Positions 1-7,842 of a stretch of DNA of 29,015 bases are shown piece after piece (positions within the stretch are counted from its first letter, which is position 1; every line of letters begins with the position of its first letter). Location of the stretch: the NCBI RefSeq assembly GCF_040649515.1, contig NZ_JBEZFP010000122.1, positions 1 to 29,015 of the forward strand, in the 5' to 3' direction. The translations under genes were made by a program, and so were the position numbers. The notes under the pieces were generated by a model that had not been told where the DNA came from, did not search any database, and was given only the letters and a program-made list of their open reading frames with translations. The DNA comes from Yinghuangia elevatio. Lineage in GTDB: Bacteria; Actinomycetota; Actinomycetes; Streptomycetales; Streptomycetaceae.

Positions 1-10
1 CCTGCACCGA

Positions 11-52
11 CGCTGTGGCCGGTTCCCCCGATCGGGGGAACCGGCCACAGCG
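11..52. repeat. 42-bp perfect palindrome
   Basis: Bases 11-31 are the exact reverse complement of 32-52, with no spacer; the arm begins CGCTGTGGCCGG and the centre is CCCCCGATCGGGGG. As RNA it would form a very stable hairpin on either strand, so a bidirectional terminator for the minus-strand tRNA transcript or for a gene left of the window is the simplest reading. There is no U-run on either side. A protein-binding or cruciform site is possible but unsupported. Confidence 0.6.
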
Positions 53-194
53 CGGGCGCTCCGGACGATCGGCGTGCCTGCGGAGACGTGCCGTCTCGGA
101 CCGTCGGTTGTCGATCGGCCGTGATCTCCGTGTCGACGGGATCTTCGTGCGAGGGGATCTCCATGCCGAGGGGATCTCCATGCCGGACAACGCA

Positions 195-223
195 GAAGGC
201 CGGATCATGATGATCCGGCCTTC
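195..223 (-). terminator. Hairpin after tRNA-Gly(GCC)
   Basis: A perfect 13-bp inverted repeat (GAAGGCCGGATCA and its complement) has a 3-base loop and starts six bases beyond the 3' end of the minus-strand tRNA. Position and strength fit a transcription terminator or processing hairpin for the tRNA transcript. The following bases on the minus strand are only weakly T-rich. Confidence 0.65.
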
Positions 224-228
224 ATCTG

Positions 229-301
229 AGCGGACGACGAGATTCGAACTCGCGACCCTCACCTTGGCAAGGTGATGCTCTACCAACTGAGCCACGTCCG
301 C
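229..301 (-). tRNA. tRNA-Gly (anticodon GCC)
   Basis: Read on the minus strand, the gene starts GCGGACG and ends CGTCCGC plus discriminator T, giving a 7-bp acceptor stem. The D-arm contains GCTCAGTTGGTAGAGC, the anticodon stem-loop is TCACC-TTGCCAA-GGTGA with anticodon GCC (glycine), and the T-arm contains GTTCGAATC. CCA is not encoded. Length is 73 nt. It lies downstream of a second minus-strand tRNA-Gly, and the two are probably cotranscribed. Confidence 0.95.
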
Positions 302-394
302 ATGACTTGGACTACCGCCCTCATCGTGCCCCCAACTCTACCCCATCTCCCGAGCGGCGATCACCACTCGTTCGTTGGCGCCCTGTTGGGACCG

Positions 395-466
395 AGCAGG
401 TGACAGGGATCGAACACTGCGTCTTCCCCTTGGAAAGGGGACGCTCTGCCACTGAGCTACACCTGC
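395..466 (-). tRNA. tRNA-Gly (anticodon UCC)
   Basis: Minus-strand gene with acceptor stem GCAGGTG/CACCTGC and discriminator T, D-arm GCTCAGTGGCAGAGC, anticodon loop TTTCCAA (anticodon UCC, reading GGA) and T-loop GTTCGATC. Length is 72 nt and no CCA is encoded. It precedes tRNA-Gly(GCC) by about 93 nt on the same strand, so both may come from one promoter. A TAATGT hexamer at 495-500 (minus strand) is a possible -10, but no convincing -35 was found. Confidence 0.94.
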
Positions 467-601
467 GTGACGGGGAGTTCCCCGTGCGAGAAGAACATTA
501 CCCGAGCGGGACACGTGTCGTGGCAACTTGCCCGGGTGTTTCGTTGGGCTATGTCTGATTTCCCCGTAAAGTCCGCAAAATCCGCGGCCCGGGTCGGCGG
601 T

Positions 602-937
602 GGACTTCGGAAGTCCGGGTGAGTCCGGCGGCCGGAGCCGAAGCGAAGTCGACACGAAGTCGAGGCGAGGCCGACGCGAAGTCGGCGCCGGAAGTCGGGC
701 CTTGATGTCCGGCCGCCGGTGGGCTTCCAGTTCCGGCCGCAAGGCCGCCGCCGAACCGGCCGGCGCCGAACTCGGATCCGGAACTCGGCCGTCGAAGTCA
801 GCGGCGAACTCGGCACGACTTCCACGCGACTTCCACACGACTTCGGTACGAATCGCGCGCCGAAGTCCGGTCCTGAAGCCAGGTCTTCAACACACCGCCG
901 AAGCCGCCGCGGAAGCCGCGCGGCCGATCGCGAAGTC
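602..937. repeat. Degenerate GAAGTC/GACTTC repeat field
   Basis: This non-coding stretch between tRNA-Gly and the Lsr2-like gene carries about a dozen copies of GAAGTC or its complement GACTTC, irregularly spaced (for example at 603, 610, 645, 656, 678, 691, 794, 862 and 932). One pair forms the short palindrome GGACTTCGGAAGTCC at 602-616. Many copies sit in a CGAAGTCG context. Several frames are open across it, but their products are arginine/proline-rich low-complexity sequence with no recognisable family, so I do not call a gene. Confidence 0.6.
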
Positions 938-1253
938 AGTTGGCGGCTTCGAATTCCTGGTAGATGCTGCGGGGAATGCGGCCGCGCGTCGGGACGTCCA
1001 TCCCCTGCGAACGCGCCCAGGCCCGCACCGCGGCCGGGTCCGGCGCGACCGTGGTCTGCTTGTACGGCTTGCCGGACTTGGCGGTCCGCCGCGCCGCGTC
1101 CACGTAACGGCCGAGGAGCTCGCGCATCTCCTGCGCGTGGTCTTCGGACAGGTCGATTTCGTACGACTTGCCGTCAAGGCCGAAGCGGATCGTCTCCGCC
1201 GCCGCGCTGCCGTCGATGTCGTCTTGCAGCGTCACCACTACGCGCTGGGCCAT
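936..1253 (-). CDS. Lsr2-family nucleoid-associated protein
   Basis: The 105-aa product matches Lsr2, the actinobacterial H-NS-like protein that binds AT-rich DNA and silences foreign or secondary-metabolite genes. The N-terminus (MAQRVVVTLQDDIDG, about residues 1-60) is the dimerisation domain with the FGLDGKSYEIDLS beta-strand signature. The C-terminus (about 70-105) has WARSQGMDVPTRGRIPRSI, whose RGR is the AT-hook-like minor-groove element. ATG at 1253 is preceded by a GGAGAGG ribosome-binding site. Its place next to purS matches the second Lsr2-type gene of S. coelicolor (LsrL, SCO4076, from memory), so it may be the paralogue rather than the principal Lsr2; I therefore leave the symbol blank. 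A promoter is visible upstream. The downstream side is the GAAGTC repeat field. Confidence 0.93.
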   Translation of the reverse strand: MAQRVVVTLQDDIDGSAAAETIRFGLDGKSYEIDLSEDHAQEMRELLGRYVDAARRTAKSGKPYKQTTVAPDPAAVRAWARSQGMDVPTRGRIPRSIYQEFEAAN

Positions 1254-1312
1254 GGCGGTGTCCTCTCCGGCGATGAACCTGAGGAAAAGAGTGAGTTAAA
1301 GACTCAATGTCG

Positions 1313-1340
1313 AGTATAAGGGTGCGAGATGGCACGACAA
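1313..1340 (-). promoter_or_regulatory. Promoter of the lsr2-like gene
   Basis: On the minus strand, TTGTCG (1340-1335) and TATACT (1318-1313) are separated by 16 bp, a good sigma-70-like (HrdB) arrangement about 60 bp upstream of the ATG. Between promoter and gene is the inverted repeat TGAGT-N5-ACTCA at 1292-1306, in a locally AT-rich stretch. It could be a regulator site or, given the encoded protein, a place for Lsr2-type autoregulation (inference). Confidence 0.5.
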
Positions 1341-1647
1341 ACGGTCGGCCGATGCGATCTTGCGGGCGCTTCCGATAATTTACTGCCCGGACATTCAATT
1401 CCCCGGGTTGCCGATATTCGCGGGCGTGGCGCGCCGCGTCAAGAGCCCGCGGCGCCGTGGTCCGCGTCCGGACGGTTGCCCTCCGGGCCGTCCGACGGGT
1501 TGTCCGGTCCGAACGGAGCGTGACGGCCGCCGACCGCGTCGCCGCTTCGGGGCCGGCCGCCGGTGGTCGGACCGAGGGCGGCGGGAGCGGCGGGCCCGCT
1601 CGGAGCGGGGTGGCGCGGGGGCGGGAGCCCGCCGACCTGCGGAGAGT

Positions 1648-1852
1648 CTGTCCACAGCCCTGTGGATAACTTGCCCGGACTGTGGGTAACCGCGTCGACC
1701 GGGCTGTGCATCACCCCGCGCGACTCGGTAATTTATTGACATTCACGCAGGTCGGACCGGGTCATCCGATCATCGACACGGTTCACCCGAACGGGTGACC
1801 ACAAAGTTGTCCACAGCCTGCGGCCTGTGGACAACCGGACCGCTGTGGATAA
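1648..1852. promoter_or_regulatory. Cluster of six DnaA-box-like nonamers
   Basis: Two groups of three sites are visible. Group 1: CTGTCCACA at 1648-1656 (+), TTATCCACA on the minus strand at 1661-1669, and TTACCCACA on the minus strand at 1681-1689. Group 2: TTGTCCACA at 1807-1815 (+), TTGTCCACA on the minus strand at 1826-1834, and TTATCCACA on the minus strand at 1844-1852. Two equal the E. coli consensus and two equal the Streptomyces-preferred TTGTCCACA. An AT-richer patch (1728-1740) lies between the groups. There is no dnaA, dnaN or gyrB nearby, so this is not the main oriC. The rest of 1341-2043 holds no gene I can support. Confidence 0.75.
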
Positions 1853-1928
1853 CCGGACCTCCGGGCGGGGAGCAGCCGGGGCTCCCCGGTAGGCTGGGGG
1901 CGCCGAAGAGGGGGTCCGTACCGGCCCC

Positions 1929-2029
1929 GGGATCCAGCAGCAGGGGATCCAGCAGCAGGTCCTCGAGCGGCTGCCGACCCGCGGCTGACATCCAGGTCCA
2001 GCACCAGCCATCCAGGTCCAGCACCAGCA
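1929..2029. repeat. Two short tandem duplications in the purS leader
   Basis: A 15-bp unit, GGGATCCAGCAGCAG, is exactly doubled at 1929-1943 and 1944-1958. A 20-bp unit beginning ATCCAGGTCCAGC is doubled at 1990-2009 and 2010-2029 with one terminal difference. Both lie directly upstream of the purS ribosome-binding site, and the units share the word ATCCAG. They look like recent local duplications in the untranslated leader. Confidence 0.8.
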
Positions 2030-2043
2030 CAGTGGGAGTGCGC

Positions 2044-2288
2044 GTGGCACGCGTCGTCGTCGACGTCATGCTCAAGCCGGAAATTCTCGATCCCCAGGGC
2101 CAGGCCGTGCAGCGTGCGCTGCCGCGCCTCGGATTCACCGGGATCGCCGATGTCCGCCAGGGCAAGCGATTTGAACTCGAAGTCGAAGGTCCGGTGGACG
2201 ACGCGGCGCTCGCGCGCATTCGCGAAGCCGCGGAGACCTTCCTGGCCAACACCGTCATCGAGGACTTCACCGTAAGGGTCGAGGACAA

Positions 2289-2292
<4 letters not shown>
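2044..2292 (+). CDS. purS: Phosphoribosylformylglycinamidine synthase subunit PurS
   Basis: Small (82 aa) subunit of the three-part FGAM synthase (PurS-PurQ-PurL), which converts FGAR, glutamine and ATP to FGAM in step 4 of purine synthesis. PurS bridges PurQ and PurL for ammonia transfer. Visible marks are the N-terminal strand ARVVVDVMLKPEILDPQGQA, the central LGFTGIADVRQGKRFELE, and the C-terminal LANTVIEDFTVRVED, the full family pattern. I chose GTG at 2044 because GGGAG lies five bases upstream and the protein then starts where the family does; the frame is open further upstream but that part is repeat-derived. The stop overlaps the purQ start (GTGA), indicating translational coupling. 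Confidence 0.95.
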
Positions 2293-2962
<670 letters not shown>

Positions 2963-2966
<4 letters not shown>

Positions 2967-5254
2967 CCCTCGACACTGTCGACAAGGCCAAGGACGACTC
3001 CAAGGACCGGGGCTGGCTGCAGGACGGTCCCGTCGGCGCCCACACGTTCGGCCAGCCGTACGCCGAACTGGGCCTCAAGACCGACGAGTACGAGCGCATC
3101 GTCACCATCCTCGACCGCCGCCCGACCAGTTCCGAGCTGGCGATGTACTCGGTGATGTGGTCCGAGCACTGCTCGTACAAGTCCAGCAAGGTGCACCTGC
3201 GCCAGTTCGGCGACAAGGCCCCCGCCTCCGACGCCATGCTCGTCGGCATCGGCGAGAACGCCGGCGTCGTCGACGTCGGCCAGGGCTACGCGGTGACCTT
3301 CAAGGTCGAGTCGCACAACCACCCCAGCTACGTCGAGCCGTACCAGGGCGCCGCGACGGGGATCGGCGGCATCGTCCGCGACATCCTCGCGATGGGTGCC
3401 CGCCCGGTCGCCGTCATGGACCCGCTGCGCTTCGGCGCGTTCGACCACCCGGACACGCGCCGCGTGCTGCCGGGCGTCGTTTCCGGCATCGGCGGCTACG
3501 GCAACTGCCTCGGCCTGCCCAACATCGGGGGCGAGGTCGTCTTCGACCCGTGCTACCAGGGCAACCCGCTGGTCAACGCGCTGTGCGTGGGCGTCATGAA
3601 GCACGAGGACATCCACCTCGCCAAGGCCTCCGGCACCGGCAACCTGGTGATCCTGTACGGCGCGCGCACCGGCGGCGACGGCATCGGCGGCGTCTCGGTC
3701 CTCGCGTCCGAGACCTTCGAGGCGGACGGCCCGGCCAAGCGCCCCGCCGTCCAGGTCGGCGACCCGTTCCAGGAGAAGCTGCTCATCGAGTGCACGCTCG
3801 AGGTCTTTGCCGAGGACCTGGTCACCGGCATCCAGGACCTCGGCGGCGCGGGCCTGTCGTGCGCCACCTCCGAGCTGGCGTCGGCCGGTTCGGGCGGCAT
3901 GCGCGTCGAGCTCGACAAGGTGCCGCTGCGCGACGCGACGCTCGCTCCCGAGGAGATCCTCATGAGCGAGTCGCAGGAGCGCATGTGCGCGATCGTCGAG
4001 CCGGGCAAGGTCGCGCGGTTCCTGGAGATCTGCGCCAAGTGGGACGTCATCGCGACGGTCATCGGCGAGGTCACGGACGGCGACCGCCTGGAGATCTTCT
4101 GGCACGGCGAGAAGATCGTGGACGTGCCGCCGCGTACCGTCGCGCACGAAGGCCCGGTCTACGAGCGGCCGTTCGCCCGTCCCGAGTGGCAGGACGCGCT
4201 GCAGGCCGACGCCGCCGAGCGGCTGCCGCGCCCGCAGGGCGGCGACGAGCTGCGCGCGACGCTGCTCAAGGTCACCGGCTCGCCGAACCTCGCCGACAAG
4301 TCGTGGATCACCGACCAGTACGACCGGTACGTCCTCGGCAACACCGTCCTCGCCCAGCCCGAGGACGCCGGCATGGTCCGCGTCGACGAGGAGACCAACC
4401 TCGGGGTGGCCGTCTCGACCGACGGCAACGGCCGGTTCTGCAAGCTCGACCCGTATGCGGGCGCGCAGTTGGCGCTCGCCGAGGCGTACCGCAACGTGGC
4501 CACCACCGGCGCCCGCCCGCTGGCCGTCACCGACTGCCTCAACTTCGGATCCCCCGAAGACCCGGGCGTCATGTGGCAGTTCGCGGAGGCGTGCCGCGGC
4601 CTGGCGGACGCGTGCCAGACCCTCGGCACCCCGGTGACCGGCGGCAACGTCTCGTTCTACAACCAGACCGGCGACGTGGCGATCCACCCCACCCCGGTGG
4701 TCGGCGTGCTCGGCGTCATCGACGACGTCACCCGCCGCACCCCGATCGGGTTCCGCGAGGAGGGGCAGATCATCCTGCTCCTCGGCGACACCCGCGAGGA
4801 ACTGTCCGGCTCCGTCTGGGCGGACGTCGCGCACGGCCACCTCGGCGGCCGCCCGCCGGCCGTCGACCTGGAGCGCGAGCGGCTGCTCGCCGAGGTGCTG
4901 ATCGCGGGCTCGCGCGACGGCATGGTCGACGCCGCGCACGACCTCGCCGACGGCGGTCTCGCCCAGGCGCTCGTCGAGGCCTGCCTGCGCGGCGGCAACG
5001 GCGCGCGCGTCGTGCTCCCGGAGGAGCTGGACCCGTTCGTGGCGCTGTTCAGCGAGTCCGCCGGACGCGCGATCGTGGCGGTCCCGCGCAGCGAGGAACT
5101 GCGCTTCACCGACATGTGCCGCGTCCGTCACCTGCCGGTCGCCCGGATCGGCGTCGTGGACGGTGAAGTCCTGGAGATCCAGGGCCAGTTCACGGTAGGC
5201 ATGGACGAATTGCGGACAGCCAACGCGACTCCGCTGCGCGAGTTCTTCGCCTGA
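2963..5254 (+). CDS. purL: FGAM synthase synthetase subunit PurL
   Basis: The 763-aa ATP-dependent synthetase subunit is of the 'small PurL' type that needs separate PurS and PurQ. It has two AIRS-like ATP-grasp halves. Visible motifs are MWSEHCSYKSSK near residues 66-77 with the conserved H69, KVESHNHPSYVEPYQGAATG, the glycine-rich LGGAGLSCATSE near 293, VTGGNVSFYNQT near 559 and DLADGGLAQAL near 660. The ATG at 2963 overlaps the purQ stop. An in-frame upstream extension exists but lies inside purQ. A strong hairpin follows the stop by about 10 bases. Confidence 0.97.
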
Positions 5255-5263
5255 TATACCGTC

Positions 5264-5300
5264 ACAAGCCGCGCCCGGTCTGCTGCCGGGCGCGGCTTGT
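5264..5300 (+). terminator. purSQL terminator
   Basis: A perfect 15-bp inverted repeat (ACAAGCCGCGCCCGG and complement) with a 7-base loop begins ten bases after the purL stop. There is no long T-run, as is common in Streptomyces. It separates the purine operon from the accessory region. Confidence 0.85.
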
Positions 5301-5494
5301 GTCGTACCTGGCGTCGTCCAAGGGGGTCCTGTGCGCCCGACGCCCGATCGCGCACGATGCTCGACGCGTACATCGAGACGTACCCCCGCATCGACCCATT
5401 CGCGACGATCGCGACCACCAGGCACTTCGGTAACCGCCGCGGCCCCATCGCGCCCCGACGACCTCGACGGCCACCTACGCGACGACACCACGAC

Positions 5495-5828
5495 CACCAT
5501 GCCTCGGACGTCAGGGTGCCGACGGTCGTGCCGTGACCGACCGACAGCTCCTGGCGGGCGAGGCCGACCGTTCCGACCCGCCGGACGACGCCCTCGTCGG
5601 GCGTGATCAGCCCGGCGAGCATGTGCAGCAGCGTCGTCTTGCCGCGGCCGTTCTCGCCGACGACGGCGATCGGGACCGTGCGGACACGGTGAGGGAGACG
5701 TCGTCCAGGACACGCCGCGACTGGCGGGTGACGGTGACGCCCTCGGCGCGGATGTGCGCGCTGCCGCCCGCGTCGACGGACGGAGCGGGCAGGACGGGCG
5801 AGGCTTCGGGAAAAGGGGTGGGGTTCAC
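5495..5828 (-). pseudogene. ABC-F type ATPase remnant (frameshifted and truncated)
   Basis: Read on the minus strand from GTG 5828, one frame gives a leader followed by AEGVTVTRQSRRVLDDVSLTV, the start of an ABC ATPase. Near 5685-5700 the homology moves to another frame that continues PIAVVGENGRGKTTLLHMLAG (Walker A) and LITPDEGVVRRVGTVGLARQELS. This pattern is typical of ABC-F ATPases (ribosome-protection/energy-sensing family). Homology stops at about 5495, before the signature and Walker B motifs and the second ABC domain. So there is at least one frameshift and loss of most of the gene. Between 5300 and 5495 I recognise nothing. A sequencing error could explain the frameshift but not the truncation. 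Confidence 0.75.
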
Positions 5829-6260
5829 ATCGCGCTCCGCGGCTCGCAGGGGAGCCGGGTAGCAAAATGGCGCCGCCCGGCGGGACCGGGACGGCGAGCG
5901 CGCTGTCAGCAGGAGGAAGGCGCCGCCGTCAGCGGGCGGAGCGGACCTTCTGCGACCAAATACCTCGTGCCATAACGATCATGCCAACAACGGTGCCGCG
6001 CGCGTCCATTCCCTTCTCCCGCGGCTCCGCCTCCGCTCGTCGGTGGCTTGCCCACCCCCGGACGGCGGCCGCGCAGCCGCTTCCGCTGTTCCGTTTCCGC
6101 CGCTCTGCCTCCGCCGCTCTGCCCGCCGCTCGTCCGCCGCTTCCCTGCGGGGTCGGAGGGAGGTCGCAGCCGCGTCGACGTCGCAACGCGTACGGTTCCG
6201 CGACCTCCCCGGTGTTCCGCGCGGAGTTGGGCGCGGCGATCCGCCCGACCGGCGGCCGAG
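5829..6260. other. Non-coding stretch with one inverted repeat
   Basis: No gene is supported here. It contains pyrimidine-rich repetition (CTCCGCCGCTCTGC-like words around 6095-6145). A 9-bp inverted repeat, GGAGGTCGC at 6159-6167 and its complement at 6200-6208, lies about 50 bases beyond the stop of the minus-strand reductase and could end its transcript. Confidence 0.4.
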
Positions 6261-7250
6261 TCACCCGCCGGCCGCGTCCAGCCGGGCGCGCTGCTCGGGG
6301 CTCAGATCGAGGTCGACGGCTCCGAGGTTCTCCTCCAACTGGGCCACGGACGACGCTCCGGCGAGCGGGACGATCGGGAGGTTGCCGCCGATCTGCCAGG
6401 CCAGCACGACCTGATTGGGCGTCGCGCCCGTCTCCTTGGCGATCTCGCGGAGCACCGCGAGCCGCGCGGGAGTGCCGGGGTGGTCGTAGTCGTCCGGCAG
6501 TTGCTTGTCGTCGCGCGTGTAGAGACCGCCCATCAGCGGCGAGTACGCCACCAGCGTCAGGTCCGGCTCGGCGCCCAGGTAGCTCGCCAGTTCGGCGCCG
6601 CTGTGCCCGAGCGACCCTTCGGGGAACAGCGGTTGCGGGATGTCGTAGCGCGGGCGCAGCAGGCTGTGCTGGTACTGCAGGACCTCGTAGCCGGGCAGGC
6701 CCGCGGCGGCGGCCAGCGCACGGGCGCGTTCCACGCGCCAGATTGCGTGGTTGCTCACCCCGAGCAACCCGACCGTGCCTTCCGCGACCAGCTCGCCGAA
6801 CCCTTCGACGGTGTCCCGCAGCGGGACGGTGCGGTCCTCGATGTGTGCGTACAGCAGGTCGATGCGTTCGACGCCCAGGCGTTCGCGGCTGCGTTCGGCG
6901 GCCTCGCGGATCGTCTTCGCGGACAGCCCCTCCGGGTTGTCGAGGAAGCCCGTCCCGGGGGTGCGCGGCCGGGCCCCCAGCTTGGTGGCGATGACGATCT
7001 CGTTGCCTATGCCACGCGACTTCCGCCATTTGCCGAGCAGTTCCTCGCTCTGCCCGCCCAGGCCGCCATCCGCCCAGTACGCGTAGTTGTTCGACGTGTC
7101 GATGAACGTGCCGCCGGCCTCGACGTACCGGTCCAGGACCGCGAACGACGTCTTCTCGTCGGTGGCGGTGCCGAAGAGCATCGCTCCGAGCGAGAGCACA
7201 CTCACCTCACGGCGCGTGTCCGGGTTCGTGCCAATAGAACGGTATTTCAT
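6261..7250 (-). CDS. Aldo/keto reductase
   Basis: NADPH-dependent oxidoreductase of 329 aa, a single TIM barrel, close to the usual family length. The catalytic tetrad is visible: D51 and Y56 in FIDTSNNYAYW, K90 in VIATKLGAR, and H136 in LLYAHIEDR. The C-terminal VPLAGASSVAQLEENLGA is the cofactor phosphate-binding stretch (PxxG.. pattern). The substrate cannot be told from sequence; the group is usually annotated as general aldehyde/ketone or L-glyceraldehyde-3-phosphate-type reductases. ATG 7250 is preceded by GGAG eight bases upstream. It stands alone on the minus strand, and a long palindromic element lies 75 bp upstream of its start. It is probably part of the accessory insert between purL and purF. 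Confidence 0.93.
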   Translation of the reverse strand: MKYRSIGTNPDTRREVSVLSLGAMLFGTATDEKTSFAVLDRYVEAGGTFIDTSNNYAYWADGGLGGQSEELLGKWRKSRGIGNEIVIATKLGARPRTPGTGFLDNPEGLSAKTIREAAERSRERLGVERIDLLYAHIEDRTVPLRDTVEGFGELVAEGTVGLLGVSNHAIWRVERARALAAAAGLPGYEVLQYQHSLLRPRYDIPQPLFPEGSLGHSGAELASYLGAEPDLTLVAYSPLMGGLYTRDDKQLPDDYDHPGTPARLAVLREIAKETGATPNQVVLAWQIGGNLPIVPLAGASSVAQLEENLGAVDLDLSPEQRARLDAAGG

Positions 7251-7324
7251 GCCGAGTCTCCATTCCGTCCGACTGTCCGGGCCTGGAACGGGAGTTTGCG
7301 ACTTGGAGCGCTCTCGAAGTCAAG

Positions 7325-7503
7325 CTAGTGCTGTGACCGGAAAGGTTCACCGGTTCCCGGCGCCCCACCTCGCCGCGTTGCAGACCCTCGCGAGTACGAC
7401 CGAGTACGAGCTTCGGGCCTGCGCCTTGCTTGGGAGGGCCGCCAGGCCCGGCGGCACGGCACCGAACACCGGGACCGGCAAACCTTCCCGGCCACAGCAC
7501 TAG
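7325..7503. mobile_element. 179-bp palindromic element (copy 1)
   Basis: The ends form inverted repeats: CTAGTGCTGTGACCGG at 7325 and the near-complement ending CCACAGCACTAG at 7503, about 29 bp with four or five differences. Complementarity continues inward (GGTTCACCGG... against ...CCGGCAAACC). TA is present at both tips (7326-7327 and 7501-7502), consistent with a TA target duplication. The centre (7377-7427) is shared with the element at 9011-9176. The 3' arm contains an extra hairpin (GCCGCC-N6-GGCGGC). No protein is encoded. A MITE-like element is the best fit; a structured RNA is the alternative. Confidence 0.65.
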
Positions 7504-7564
7504 GTGTCGATGTCAAGGACGGCGGCGGTGGTCTGCCCACGGCCTGACGTACGACAAGCACCCG

Positions 7565-7636
7565 AGCCCCGGAGCCCCCGAGCCCCGGAGCCCCCGAGCC
7601 CCGGAGCCCCCGAGCCCCGGAGCCCCCGAGCCCCGG
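7565..7636. repeat. 16-bp tandem repeat, about 4.5 copies
   Basis: The unit AGCCCCGGAGCCCCCG is repeated four times exactly (7565-7628) and half a time more (to 7636). It lies in the non-coding stretch between the palindromic element and the end of the C40 peptidase gene (7504-7842). Exact copies mean recent expansion. No conserved coding frame runs through it. Confidence 0.9.
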
Positions 7637-7790
7637 CAGGGACTCGCGAGCCTCGCTCGTGCGGGATATTCCCCCTGGATGTTTCCCGTGTGAAAGCCCC
7701 CCGGGTTCCCACACAGGTGGTGGTCATCGGCATCGTGGTTCGCCGTCGACCTCCGTTCCCCGCGACTCAATAGTGGCGGGGCGGGCCTGT

Positions 7791-7833
7791 CGGGTCCATG
7801 CACGAAGGTGCAAGCTCTACGCGGGTGGACCCG
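7791..7833 (-). terminator. Possible terminator of the C40 peptidase gene
   Basis: The 8-bp inverted repeat CGGGTCCA / TGGACCCG has a 27-base loop, which itself contains paired TGCA words. It starts ten bases beyond the stop of the minus-strand gene. Moderate stability and no T-run, so the call is tentative. Confidence 0.45.
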
Positions 7834-7842
7834 TTGCGCGGT

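Noticed and set aside
1648..1852. Main chromosomal origin (oriC)
   Set aside because: oriC in Streptomyces lies between dnaA and dnaN with many more boxes; neither gene is here.
1795..2043. Longer PurS starting at 1795
   Set aside because: The extension crosses DnaA boxes and tandem repeats and is absent from the PurS family.
5331..5606. Small plus-strand genes after purL
   Set aside because: No ribosome-binding site and compositionally a shadow; the minus strand carries recognisable ABC-F sequence in part of it.
7325..7503. Ordinary terminator of an adjacent gene
   Set aside because: It is too long (179 bp), lies upstream of the reductase, and shares its core with a second element, so a dispersed element fits better.
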